Shown here piece after piece: positions 45,676 through 53,907 of a DNA stretch of 64,000 nucleotides. How positions within the stretch are numbered: position 1 is the stretch's first letter; each line of letters begins with the position of its first letter. The notes below the pieces were generated by a model. That model had not been told where the DNA came from. It saw only the letters and a list, made by a program, of their open reading frames with translations, and did not search any database. This DNA is from DATLZU01 sp051293835 (GTDB taxonomy: Bacteria; Nitrospirota; Nitrospiria; Nitrospirales; Nitrospiraceae): assembly GCA_051293835.1 (NCBI GenBank), contig JBPKMA010000005.1, positions 214,711-278,710 of the forward strand. The letters run 5' to 3'. A program made the translations under genes and the position numbers.

Positions 45676-45933
45676 GTGAGCCCCTTAGACAGTTTGATTC
45701 TCGATGCCAAGCAAGCCATCCTCGACGAGCAGCACAAACGGTTTCAAGCTCTTCAGCGGGAAGGTCGATGGCAGGAAGCGATGCAGCAATTTCACGTCAC
45801 GTTGATCTGCGCCTCGGACCTGCTCAATGAGTCGCTTCGCGTGCTGGAGCGTGCGTTGAGCCGCTACCGCGAACAACAACAAGGACGGTCGTCGCCGCCT
45901 CCCCTCCCCCCTTCCGGTCAGGTTTCGCCCTGA
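45676..45933 (+). CDS. Small helical protein of unknown function
   Basis: 85 residues, mostly alpha-helical and charged (LILDAKQAILDEQHKRFQAL, then ICASDLLNESLRVLERALSR) with a Pro-rich tail. GTG 45676 follows GGGAGGAGTTTC. It stands just before mobile-element debris. No family recognised. Confidence 0.5.
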   Translation: MSPLDSLILDAKQAILDEQHKRFQALQREGRWQEAMQQFHVTLICASDLLNESLRVLERALSRYREQQQGRSSPPPLPPSGQVSP

Positions 45934-45944
45934 CAGCGTCTGGG

Positions 45945-45980
45945 CATAAGAAAAAGGGGTCGCATAAGAAAAAGGGGTCG
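45945..45980 (+). repeat. Two tandem 18-bp repeats
   Basis: The unit CATAAGAAAAAGGGGTCG occurs at 45945-45962 and again at 45963-45980. The AAAAGGGGTC part recurs as half of the palindrome at 46675-46693. It marks the start of the mobile-element debris. Confidence 0.75.
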
Positions 45981-46009
45981 GGAGTCTTTTTTACCTGCCC
46001 GCCTCCTAC

Positions 46010-46207
46010 TGCACCTTTCGGCACTCGTTCGCCACGCATCAGTTGGAAGACGGATACGACATCCGGATGATTCAGGAATTGCTTGGGCATAAGGACATGA
46101 AGACCACAATGATCTACACCCACGTGCTGAACTGCCGCGGGAAGGGGGGTAGGAGCCCGGTCGATGGGTTGTGTCCTGGTTATGCCTGGCTGACCTTAAG
46201 GTGTTAG
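46010..46207 (+). pseudogene. C-terminal fragment of a tyrosine recombinase
   Basis: Reads CTFRHSFATHQLEDGYDIRM, then IQELLGHKDMKTTMIYTHVL, the RHxxA / LGH / Tyr-nucleophile block of phage- or integron-type integrases, ending at TAG 46205-46207. The catalytic N-terminal half is missing. Similar to the integron-integrase style (THVLN.RG). 46208-46583 holds no gene that I can support. Confidence 0.75.
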
Positions 46208-46583
46208 GCCTCCGAGGGGGAAGTATAACGCCTGGCAAGGGGACCCGGTGAGATGGCGGAATTTCGAGTGGGACACGCGACTGTTGGGGGATGGGCAACC
46301 GGCTCCCTCATCTTAGGCTGACACGAGTGGAGTGTTAGACCGGAGGTGCGTAAACACGAGTTGGGCACTTCGCCACAAAAGACAGAACGGTGAAAGCATG
46401 GCAACCTATTTGCTCACATGGAATCCAGTGCTTTGACGATGGAATGATTTGGGAGAATGTAACAAAAAGATTGAAAAGCACGGCTACTACGAAGATTCGT
46501 GGAGTTATACTGCTCCCCTGTAAGAGAGAGGGGGCCATCCGAGCTATGTAAACTGTGGCTGATCCGCACCGGAGGGATCAGCC

Positions 46584-46662
46584 ATGAAGCGACGCAAGTG
46601 GGACGCGAAGACCAAGGCCCCCATTGTGTTCGAAGGCCTCAAGGGCAAACTGATGCGGCAGG
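46584..46662 (+). mobile_element. IS3-family OrfA N-terminal fragment
   Basis: ATG 46584 with GGAGGGATCAGCC upstream reads MKRRKWDAKTKAPIVFEGLK, then GKLMRQ: the N-terminal helix of an IS3-type OrfA/transposase HTH. Truncated after about 26 codons by low-complexity AAAGAAAA sequence. Confidence 0.55.
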
Positions 46663-46674
46663 AAAGAAAAAAGA

Positions 46675-46693
46675 AAAGGGGTCTGACCCCTTT
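46675..46693. repeat. 19-bp perfect palindrome AAAGGGGTC-T-GACCCCTTT
   Basis: Nine-bp arms (46675-46683 and 46685-46693) around T at 46684. Shares AAAGGGGTC with the tandem repeats at 45945. It abuts the broken IS3 fragment on one side and the coiled-coil relic on the other, so it may be an insertion scar or element end. Confidence 0.7.
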
Positions 46694-46696
46694 CAG

Positions 46697-46904
46697 GCGT
46701 ACCGGCTAGATTCATCTTGACGGTCAGTCGAAACTGCGTAAGCTCAGTCTTGATCGCCGCCAGATCTGTCTTGGTCGTCAGCTCCGCAAAAGACGATGTC
46801 AGCAAGGCTGCCACCGCTTCGATGACGGCTTTCGCCGGCTTCTCCTCAAAGCGGCCCTTGGACCGCAAGATGTCATACGCTATCAGCGCATTTATTTAAA
46901 ACAT
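46697..46904 (-). pseudogene. Small coiled-coil protein relic (DUF1640-like)
   Basis: ATG 46904 follows GGGAGGTAACAAA but the second codon after it is TAA (ATG TTT TAA). The same frame then reads INALIAYDILRSKGRFEEKP, AKAVIEAVAALLTSSFAELT and KTDLAAIKTELTQFR, the pattern of DUF1640/CCDC90-like coiled-coil proteins (often ATKADL repeats). The C-terminus is cut by the palindrome. Confidence 0.45.
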
Positions 46905-47164
46905 TTTGTTACCTCCCGTTGGATTAGCGAATTGCACGCGGTGGCATGTGAGGACACTGACTCGCATGCCCGTGGGATTGGGCCGTCGTGCCAGGCAGGG
47001 GGACAAGCCGGCTGTCCTTCTGTCCCACCGGCCCTACGCGAGGACCTCCACACGCTTGCTGTTCTGGTAATACCGTCCCGGGTACCAGCAAGCGGGAACG
47101 CGCGTTCATGGCCTGGCATGCCTGGCAGCACGCCGCGCGGGCTGCGTATCATCTAGCCGCCGCA
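46905..47164. other. Short gap in the mobile debris with no clear gene
   Basis: One frame near 47095-47160 reads MAWHAWQHAARAAYHLAAAE but has no start or family. Nothing else is supported. Confidence 0.3.
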
Positions 47165-47169
47165 GAATT

Positions 47170-47480
47170 TTCTGTGTGAAACCACCCTGGGGGCCGGCAA
47201 AACCTGGTTCCGCTCTCCATCGCGCGTGATTGGCTCGCTGCGCGCACCGTCCAGCGCCTCCTCGTTGTCTGTCCGACGCCGCATCTGCGTCGCCAGTGGG
47301 CTGAGGCCGCCGCCCGCGAGGGGCTCGCTCTCGACCCCGTGCCTCGACCCCGAGGCGGGCACGAAGACTCCGACTTCCAGGGCGCGATCGTCACCTACCA
47401 GCAAGTGGCCCTCGCGCCCGACCGCTTCGCCGCCCTGGCGGCCCCGATCCTTGGTCTGGTCCCCGCCGCTGCGCTCCTTT
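47170..47480 (+). pseudogene. Helicase (SF2, DEAD/SNF2-like) N-terminal fragment
   Basis: A Walker A-like LGAGKT at about 47185-47203, then, after a frameshift, LVPLSIARDWLAARTVQRLL, VVCPTPHLRRQWAEAAAREG (motif Ia) and DFQGAIVTYQQVALAPDRFA (motif Ib region). Typical of phage- or island-type SF2 helicases. Motifs II-VI are missing. It lies just before the integrase relic. Confidence 0.6.
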
Positions 47481-47640
47481 GCCGGTCGGCGCCCGCCGCG
47501 TTCATGCCGCTCGGCGGCCTCGCCTGGCTCCCGGACACCGTCGTGCCCGCCGGCCCCCCGTGGCCTCGCTCCCTGCGCCGTCGTGCCCGCTACCCCGCCA
47601 GCGCGTCGAGCAGTGGGCCGCCACCAAACGGCCCTGCACT

Positions 47641-48384
47641 GTGAGGAGCTATCGCGAGTGTCTGCGGCGCCTGGCCGCAGTCGTTCGATGGCCAGCGCTT
47701 GAGAGAGATCACCCCGTTCCTCATCGAGCAGCATCACCGGCAGCGCATCCCCGCCGGTGCCCGCGTGTGCTCCAACCGCGAACTCGCCGCGCTGAAGCAA
47801 CTCTTCAATGACTGTAGGACCCAGCGGCGGCCGCGCTTCCTGGAGCCCGACGAAGGAGCACGCCGGGTTCAAGTCGCGGCCTCACCCTTGAAAGAACTCC
47901 TCATCGTTGGTATCAATGCTGGTCTCCGGATCGAGGCGGAAGCCCCGTCCTTCCGCTGGGAAGATGTAGACTTCTGGCGCGGATTCCTGACCGTCCAGGC
48001 GGCCTACGCCAAGAACAGAACCACGCGGACGATCCTGCTTAACGCCCGGGCGCTCGCCGCCCTGGCCGCTCTCGAGCAGCACGCCCGTGGGCCGTTCATC
48101 TTCAGCCGTACGCCAGCATGGATCCACTCGTTTGCCAGACTGGTCAAGCGGGTGGGACTGGCGGGAACGGAGGGTGACCTTGCACAGGCTCCGGCATACC
48201 GTTGCCAGTCGGTTGGTACAAGCCGGAGTGGATCTGCGGACCGTCCAAGGGCTGGGTGGCTCTCTCGACGGTTCAACGCTACGCGCGCGTCGGGCCGAAT
48301 CAGAAGCTTGACGCCGTCCGCCGAATTGAGAAATTATTTTCGGTCACCAAGGCCCAGACGGGACAACGCCATGCAAGTGCCTGA
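47641..48384 (+). pseudogene. Tyrosine recombinase (integrase), frameshifted, at tRNA-Thr
   Basis: SYRECLRRLAAVVRW and REITPFLIEQHHRQRIPAGA, then SNRELAALKQLFNDCRTQRR form the SAM-like core-binding domain. NAGLRIEAEAPSFRWEDVDF and KNRTTRTILLNARALAALAA start the catalytic domain. Frameshifts then separate LHRLRHTVASRLVQAGVDLR (HxLRH box) and STVQRYARVGPNQKLDAVRR (Tyr nucleophile, QRYARV). At least two shifts plus one near 47690. The 3' end lies 25 bp from the tRNA gene, the usual layout of an integrative element. Confidence 0.8.
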
Positions 48385-48408
48385 AATGGCGATGATTCAT
48401 TTTGGCGA

Positions 48409-48484
48409 GCTGGCGTAGCTCAATCGGCAGAGCAGCGGTTTTGTAAACCGCCGGTTGGAGGTTCGATTCCTCTCGCCAGCTCCA
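48409..48484 (+). tRNA. tRNA-Thr (anticodon TGT)
   Basis: 76 nt including an encoded CCA. Acceptor stem GCTGGCG pairs with CGCCAGC; discriminator T; anticodon stem GCGGT/ACCGC with loop TTTGTAA gives TGT (threonine ACA); T-arm GGAGGTTCGATTCCTC. A likely integration target: the integrase relic ends just upstream. Confidence 0.97.
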
Positions 48485-48543
48485 CCCTTTCGCTTTCTTC
48501 GTCTTCGGAGACGCGGCGGGCACCCGGTTTCACTGCCACTCTT

Positions 48544-49443
48544 TCATAGCAACGGGACGGTGAGTGTGACTTCGTTGCCACGCTCGTTGTACGTAAGATC
48601 GGGAAACAGCTCTTGCACCAGGAAGAGCCCCCGGCCGTTTGCATCTTCGGGTGAACAGGGCTCCTGGGAACGACCAAGCAGGCTTTTCCATCGAAATCCT
48701 CGCCCTTGGTCGATGACGGAATAGCGCAGGAGTTTCTCGCGCTTGTCATACACCCAACGAACGATCACCCGTCGTCCCGCAAACCGAGGGTCACAGCGCC
48801 TTCTGGCGACCAACTCGTCGTAGGTTCCCCGAGCCAGCGCCTCTTGCTTTTCCCGATAATAGATCTCCAGACTCCCGTGCTCGATAGCATTGAGCAGGAG
48901 TTCCTGCAGCGCCGTGCGAAGGTGCATCTGCCGGTCGGAAGGAAGAGGCACTGGGGTGTGTTGAATCACCCAGGCCACCGTGGACTCCACCAGCATCAGA
49001 TCGGGAAGACAGACGACCGTGCACTCCGTTCGTTCGATCGTCGGGGGGGCCTCACTCCCTGCCGAGCCGACCCGCTGGGCCCTCCGGATCACTCGTTGCA
49101 ACTCCTCGCTCGCCGCCGGTATGCGCACGTACTCCAGCGCTCCGGCTTTCATCGCGTCAAGCGCCGCGCGGTCTCCGGGCTCGCTCCCGAGCGCGATGAC
49201 CGGGCTGGATGGATATCGCTCGCACAGTTCCTTGATCAACGGCAGTGCTTCACCGCCTGGGGGAACAATTTCGACGAAGAACACGTCCGGCGTCATCGCA
49301 TCGGCGGTGGCCCGCATCACTGCCGGATCGGAAGCGGTCACGACCGAAATCCCCATCGCCTTCGCCGCCTCTTGCAACCGTGCATGGGTCTCTGGGCAGG
49401 CAACCATGGTGATCATCGTCAAATCGCAATCGCTGCGTCCCAC
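48544..49443 (-). CDS. Receiver-like domain plus HATPase (RsbW-type) protein
   Basis: 299 residues. N-terminal ~120: response-regulator-like fold (TMVACPETHARLQEAAKAMG; ALEYVRIPAASEELQRVIRR) with a Glu-Ile (FVEIVPPGG) where phospho-Asp would be, so probably not phosphorylated normally. C-terminal ~150: GHKL/anti-sigma kinase-type ATPase with N box ALQELLLNAIEHGSLEIYYR, SVIDQGRGFRW and GRGLFLVQELFPDLTY. Part of an Rsb-like partner-switch set. GTG 49443 follows GGGGGGAGTGAC. Last gene of the minus-strand array. Confidence 0.82.
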   Translation of the reverse strand: MGRSDCDLTMITMVACPETHARLQEAAKAMGISVVTASDPAVMRATADAMTPDVFFVEIVPPGGEALPLIKELCERYPSSPVIALGSEPGDRAALDAMKAGALEYVRIPAASEELQRVIRRAQRVGSAGSEAPPTIERTECTVVCLPDLMLVESTVAWVIQHTPVPLPSDRQMHLRTALQELLLNAIEHGSLEIYYREKQEALARGTYDELVARRRCDPRFAGRRVIVRWVYDKREKLLRYSVIDQGRGFRWKSLLGRSQEPCSPEDANGRGLFLVQELFPDLTYNERGNEVTLTVPLL

Positions 49444-49471
49444 GTCACTCCCCCCTTGGCTTCGCGTACCT

Positions 49472-49849
49472 TCATACTCCGAGCGTGCGTAATGCCTGAA
49501 TGAGCCGTGTCACCTCTGTCTCGACCTCGGTCCAGAGTGACCGGTCGGTTGTCACGGTCCCTTTCCGGGCGACTTCTTCGAGCCGGCGACAGGCCGCATG
49601 GGCTCTATGCGCGGCGAACTGTAAGACAGCGCCCTTGAGCCGGTGCGCCGCTTTGGCCAGGACTTCCATATCTTGCTCGGTCCAGGCCCGGCGCAACGTG
49701 GCTAAATCGTTCGTTCCTTGTTGAATGAACAAAGCGGCCAGCTCTCTCAATAAATCCCGATCCCCGTCGACCCCGGCTAGCGCCTCTGTTTCATCCCAGA
49801 CAGGGACGCCCGCCTCTTCGACCTGAAGCGGACTCGTTCTCTCGGTCAT
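49472..49849 (-). CDS. Histidine phosphotransfer (HPt) protein
   Basis: 125 residues; four-helix bundle with the phosphorylatable His in KAAHRLKGAVLQFAAHR. Relays phosphate between a histidine kinase and receivers, here possibly CheA or a hybrid kinase and the neighbouring PP2C-receiver protein. ATG 49849 spaced 7 nt from GGAGG is preferred over 49855. Confidence 0.85.
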   Translation of the reverse strand: MTERTSPLQVEEAGVPVWDETEALAGVDGDRDLLRELAALFIQQGTNDLATLRRAWTEQDMEVLAKAAHRLKGAVLQFAAHRAHAACRRLEEVARKGTVTTDRSLWTEVETEVTRLIQALRTLGV

Positions 49850-49970
49850 CAGCATTCCTCCGTGGAAATGAGGTTATTCCCGATCTTGCCAAGAAAAGGG
49901 TGGAGTTGCCGGTCGCCAGCCGATTTTCCCGCAACCGGGCCGATGCTCAGGTGGCTCCCGAGCCATCGCT

Positions 49971-51194
49971 TCAGGGGGAACCACGCTCACCGCTCACCTC
50001 GCAGACAAACAACGCGACGTCGTCGGGAAAAGCGGCTCCGCCCATCCAGATCTCGGCGGCATCTACCACCCGAGCGGCGAAGGATTCGAGGGAGTCTTGG
50101 CGATGCTCCTGGATGATTGCCGCCAAACGATCCCGTCCCCACAGGATTCCCGATGGACTCGGCGCTTCGTAGAGACCGTCGCTCATGAGTACCAACCGAT
50201 CGCCCACGGCCAGAGCAGTTTCCGCGGTTGCATACCCACCACTGTGCAGAAACCCCACCGGCAATGAGGGCGTAGTCAGCCACTCGATCGACCCGTTCCG
50301 ACGCAGCAGCAACGCTCCGCCGTGGCCAGCCGCCGTGTAGCTGAGGGAGCCGCGGTCGGCCCGCCAGCAGCCGAGCCAACACGTAAAATAAAATCCCTCC
50401 TCGCTCAACGGAAAGGAGCGGCCAGCTTCGGTCAGGATCGTATCCGGTGATGCGGAGTTCGCAAGAGACAACCGCACCTGTTGCCGCAAAAAGGTCGAAA
50501 ACGCCGCCGCGCGCAGGGCGGCCGAGACGCCGTGTCCCGATGCATCCAGCATCGCCAGCCAAAGGACTTCATCGGATGTCGGCTCCGCTATGAACAGATC
50601 GCCGCCAAGCGCGAGAGAGGGTCGATAGATCCAGGCGCAGGTCAGTCCTGCACCGAGCTGACCGGATCGCGGCAACAATGTCCGGACGTACAGCCCTGCA
50701 GCGGCCACCTCGGATTGGAGCAGTCGATGAGCCGCTTCCACATCCTGGATGAGCCGACTGGTCCGCAAACCGGCCTGAATCCGGGCCAACAGCTCGTGGT
50801 GGGTGGCTGATTTCGGCAAAAAGTCATCAGCCCCGCGGGCCAATCCCTCAGCCAGTTGTTCCGGCTGGTCAAGGGCTGTGAGCAGAATCAAATAACAGGC
50901 GTTCAGCGAGACATTGCGACGAACCGCTTCGCAGACGGAGGGGCCGTCCAGTTCGGGCATCATCCAATCCAGGATAGCGAGATCGGGCCGTACTCCTTCA
51001 ATAAGTGCCAACCCTGCCCGACCGTCGCCGGCTTCGTGAACCCGGTGCCCCAGCCGCCTGAGCCGGGCGGCCGTCGCCGTTCGACTCACCACGTCATCAT
51101 CCGCTACGACAATTGTCGCCGTCGCTGGTGCGCAGTCCGGCCTCCTCATCGCCGGTGCGGTGACATCGCCGTCGAATCCGGAAGGGTTCCGCAT
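49971..51194 (-). CDS. Response regulator with PP2C/RsbU-type phosphatase
   Basis: 407 residues. Receiver domain (TIVVADDDVVSRTATAARLR; LAILDWMMPELDGPSVCEAV phospho-Asp; LPKSATHHELLARIQAGL), a linker helix, then a SpoIIE-type phosphatase (GLTCAWIYRPSLALGGDLFI; LAMLDASGHGVSAALRAAAF; GDRLVLMSDGLYEAPSPSGI with metal-binding Asp). It would dephosphorylate the STAS antagonist encoded next to it. Starts 3 nt after the STAS stop. Confidence 0.92.
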   Translation of the reverse strand: MRNPSGFDGDVTAPAMRRPDCAPATATIVVADDDVVSRTATAARLRRLGHRVHEAGDGRAGLALIEGVRPDLAILDWMMPELDGPSVCEAVRRNVSLNACYLILLTALDQPEQLAEGLARGADDFLPKSATHHELLARIQAGLRTSRLIQDVEAAHRLLQSEVAAAGLYVRTLLPRSGQLGAGLTCAWIYRPSLALGGDLFIAEPTSDEVLWLAMLDASGHGVSAALRAAAFSTFLRQQVRLSLANSASPDTILTEAGRSFPLSEEGFYFTCWLGCWRADRGSLSYTAAGHGGALLLRRNGSIEWLTTPSLPVGFLHSGGYATAETALAVGDRLVLMSDGLYEAPSPSGILWGRDRLAAIIQEHRQDSLESFAARVVDAAEIWMGGAAFPDDVALFVCEVSGERGSP

Positions 51195-51197
51195 CGC

Positions 51198-51548
51198 TCA
51201 CGCCCGGACAGGCGCAGGCGCCTCCCGCTGGGCCTCCTCCTCCGAATCATAAATCGGGATCATCGTCGCCAGATTGGCCAGGGTCAGGATCTCGCGAACA
51301 TACGGCTGAGGTTTAAGAAGGCTCACGCGCCGTTGGAGGGCCTTGAATGACGTGGCCGCCAGGGCTAACAGGCCCAGCCCCGAACTGTCGATAAATCGGA
51401 CCTTCTCGAGGTTCACGATCAAGTGCTGGCATCCGCTCTGCCTCGCTTGGTCGACCGCAGCCTTGAACGGTTGCCGATTCGTATAGGTCAGGTCTCCGTT
51501 TAGATCGCAAATGACGGTATCCGAAATGCGACGGGTTGAAATGTGCAT
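51198..51548 (-). CDS. STAS-domain anti-anti-sigma-like protein
   Basis: 116 residues, SpoIIAA/RsbV fold: ISTRRISDTVICDLNGDLTY; VNLEKVRFIDSSGLGLLALA (phosphorylatable Ser in DSSGLG). Partner of the HATPase kinase and PP2C phosphatase in the set. ATG 51548 follows AAGGAGCGTTCCG. Controls an unknown anti-target, possibly motility-related given motAB next to it. Confidence 0.92.
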   Translation of the reverse strand: MHISTRRISDTVICDLNGDLTYTNRQPFKAAVDQARQSGCQHLIVNLEKVRFIDSSGLGLLALAATSFKALQRRVSLLKPQPYVREILTLANLATMIPIYDSEEEAQREAPAPVRA

Positions 51549-51619
51549 CGGAACGCTCCTTGGTTGAACGAACCCTGTAGCTGCCACCGGGGGCTCTTCC
51601 TCCGAGACTGCCGTCGAGG

Positions 51620-52414
51620 TTACGTAGACCTCTTATCGGCCACCGGCGTGGAAGCTGAAGGCCACCGCGTCACATCGGCGCCCAATGTGGTCGTCTGCTC
51701 AGATTGTTCGAGCACCACGATCTCCACCCGGCGATTTTTCGCACGGCCTTCGGCGGTGGAGTTATCGGCAATGGGCCGGGAATCAGCGTAGCCGATGGCA
51801 GCCGCACGGGCGGGGGGCACACCGTAGAGTTCCGTGAGGATCCGCACGACCACGACCGCCCGCGCCGCTGACAGCTCCCAGTTCGAGGGGTACTGAGCGG
51901 TCCGGATCGGCACGTTGTCCGTATGGCCTTCCACCTTGACCGGGCGATCCAACTCCACCAATACATCGGCCAGTGCCCGAAGGAACGGCAAGGCGTCTGG
52001 GCGAACGACAGCCTCGCCGCTGGCGAACAGAACATGGTCCGGGATGAAGATCACGATGTTTCCGTCTGAACGTTCCATGACATGAATAACCGCAAACTGC
52101 GCGGCCGGCTGCATCGACTTGACGATTTCCCGCAGCCGCCGGATCACGGGTTCTTTGGTGCCGGGCAGCTGCGGCGCGACCAGCGCCGGCTTGTACTCTC
52201 CGATATTGAACGCCAGGGGCGTCGTCGGTTGGCTCACGATGGGGTGGAGAGCGGCCTTGATCGACTCGCTGACGGTCCGAAACCGGCCTTCATTGACCAC
52301 GGAGACGGAGTACATCACGACGAAGAACGCAAAGAGCAGAGTGATAAAATCGGCGTAGGACACCAGCCAGCGCTCATGGTTCTCGTGTTCTTCGTGTTTG
52401 GACTTCTTGGCCAT
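51620..52414 (-). CDS. motB: Flagellar motor stator protein MotB
   Basis: 264 residues. N-terminal helix with the proton-path Asp (RWLVSYADFITLLFAFFVVM); periplasmic OmpA/MotB peptidoglycan-binding domain (EGHTDNVPIRTAQYPSNWEL; ARAAAIGYADSRPIADNSTA). Forms the stator with MotA. 77 nt downstream of motA. Confidence 0.95.
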   Translation of the reverse strand: MAKKSKHEEHENHERWLVSYADFITLLFAFFVVMYSVSVVNEGRFRTVSESIKAALHPIVSQPTTPLAFNIGEYKPALVAPQLPGTKEPVIRRLREIVKSMQPAAQFAVIHVMERSDGNIVIFIPDHVLFASGEAVVRPDALPFLRALADVLVELDRPVKVEGHTDNVPIRTAQYPSNWELSAARAVVVVRILTELYGVPPARAAAIGYADSRPIADNSTAEGRAKNRRVEIVVLEQSEQTTTLGADVTRWPSASTPVADKRST

Positions 52415-52491
52415 CGGTCCATCCGTTGTTCGGCTCTTGTCCCTCGTCTCTCGCGAGACGCCGCTTGTCAGACCGTCACAATCGAGCTGCG

Positions 52492-53259
52492 TTACGTCTT
52501 CTTCTTCGCGCGGTTATGCTCCGGTAGGTAGCTTTCCAATTTTTCCTGTAGCAGCCGAGGGTTTTCTCCCTGCGCCAGGCCAACGAGGCCCGTGATCAGC
52601 ATGGTGCGGAGGGCGGCCTCTTCCTTGAGCTTGAGTTTGATCTTGTTGGCGATAGGCAGAAACAGCAGGTTTGCCGATCCCACACCGTACACCGTGGCCA
52701 CGAAGGCGGTGGCGATGCCGCTGCCGAGCTTCGACGGATCGGCGAGGTTTTCCATGACGTGGATCAAGCCCAGCACAGCGCCCAGAATGCCGATCGTCGG
52801 CGCATAGCCTCCTGCCGCCTCCCACACCTTGGCGGCCGTTAGGCCCGCCTCCTGATGATGCTCCACTTCGATCTCCAGGATGTCATGCACCACCTTCGGA
52901 TCCGTACCGTCTACGATCAATTGAACGCCCTTTCGAAAGAACGGATCCTTGATCTCCTTCAGCTTGCTTTCAAGTGCCAAGAGACCCTGCTTTCGGGACA
53001 GAGTGGCGAGGTCCAGGATCTGTGTGATGGCGCCCGTATGGTCCTGCTTGGCGTTCTGGATCGCCAACCTTGCCAGGCCGAGGCTTTTCAGCACTACCGG
53101 CAGCGGATGCTGAACACAGACCGCGCCGCACGTGCCGCCGATCACGATGACGAAGGCCGTCACCTGAAGAATCGAACCGATATGGCCTCCTTCCAGTGCC
53201 TGCCCGCCGACGATCGAGCTGAGTGCGACGACGATCCCAATGAGGGTGGCAAAGTCCAT
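52492..53259 (-). CDS. motA: Flagellar motor stator protein MotA
   Basis: 255 residues, four helices (DFATLIGIVVALSSIVGGQA; SILQVTAFVIVIGGTCGAVC; APTIGILGAVLGLIHVMENL; GIATAFVATVYGVGSANLLF). Conserved cytoplasmic loop and Pro-rich functional region as in MotA/PomA. Energised by ion flow; sequence alone does not show H+ or Na+. Confidence 0.95.
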   Translation of the reverse strand: MDFATLIGIVVALSSIVGGQALEGGHIGSILQVTAFVIVIGGTCGAVCVQHPLPVVLKSLGLARLAIQNAKQDHTGAITQILDLATLSRKQGLLALESKLKEIKDPFFRKGVQLIVDGTDPKVVHDILEIEVEHHQEAGLTAAKVWEAAGGYAPTIGILGAVLGLIHVMENLADPSKLGSGIATAFVATVYGVGSANLLFLPIANKIKLKLKEEAALRTMLITGLVGLAQGENPRLLQEKLESYLPEHNRAKKKT

Positions 53260-53338
53260 AGCTGCTTAGCCTTTTCGGCCGCTCAACAAGGATAACGGAA
53301 TGAGCACGCAACTCATCGCAGTCCGGCTTCCGCTTCGA

Positions 53339-53878
53339 TCATTGCACGACCGCGTTCATCGCCGGCTGCTCGGCTGGCATCAGCAGCCGCGGCAAGTCCA
53401 GCACGATCAGGAGCCGATCGTGGACCCGAGCGACGCCCTGGGTGTACTCGGCTCCCGCCGCCGGGCCGACCGCCGGCGGCGGTTCAATGGCGCTCCGCGG
53501 AATGCGCAACACTTCCTCCACCGAATCCACGGCCAACCCGATCAACCGCTGCCGGATCGACACTACAACGATTCGCGAACGGGCGGTCCGCTCGATGTCC
53601 GGCAACCCGAAACGACGGCGCAGGTTCAGCACCGGAATGATCCGTCCTCGCAGATTGATCACCCCCTCCACATGGGAGGGCGCTTTCGGCACCCGCGTGA
53701 TCTCGGCCACGCGATTAATCTCCTGAACGCTCAGCACATCCAGCGCAAATTCTTCTCCTCCGATCCGGCACGCCACAAACTGGCAGAGCTCTTCCCCCGC
53801 CCCGGCCTCTTGGTGGACGTCCGCCTTTGATGCCGACGAGGCCACCGACGGCAGGTGATCAGTCTGGTCGATCATCAT
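53339..53878 (-). CDS. cheW: CheW-type coupling protein
   Basis: 179 residues with one CheW domain: CQFVACRIGGEEFALDVLSV; EGVINLRGRIIPVLNLRRRF; ALEPPP-type loop replaced by IEPPPAVGPAAGAEY. Couples receptors to CheA. ATG 53878 follows GGGAGAGGAAGGC; the frame to 53911 is not needed. Next gene upstream is the chemoreceptor. Confidence 0.93.
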   Translation of the reverse strand: MMIDQTDHLPSVASSASKADVHQEAGAGEELCQFVACRIGGEEFALDVLSVQEINRVAEITRVPKAPSHVEGVINLRGRIIPVLNLRRRFGLPDIERTARSRIVVVSIRQRLIGLAVDSVEEVLRIPRSAIEPPPAVGPAAGAEYTQGVARVHDRLLIVLDLPRLLMPAEQPAMNAVVQ

Positions 53879-53907
53879 GCCTTCCTCTCCCTGATCGCCT
53901 GCTGCGA

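Noticed and set aside
45945..46693. CRISPR array
   Set aside because: Only two adjacent copies without spacers, and a lone palindrome; no cas genes.
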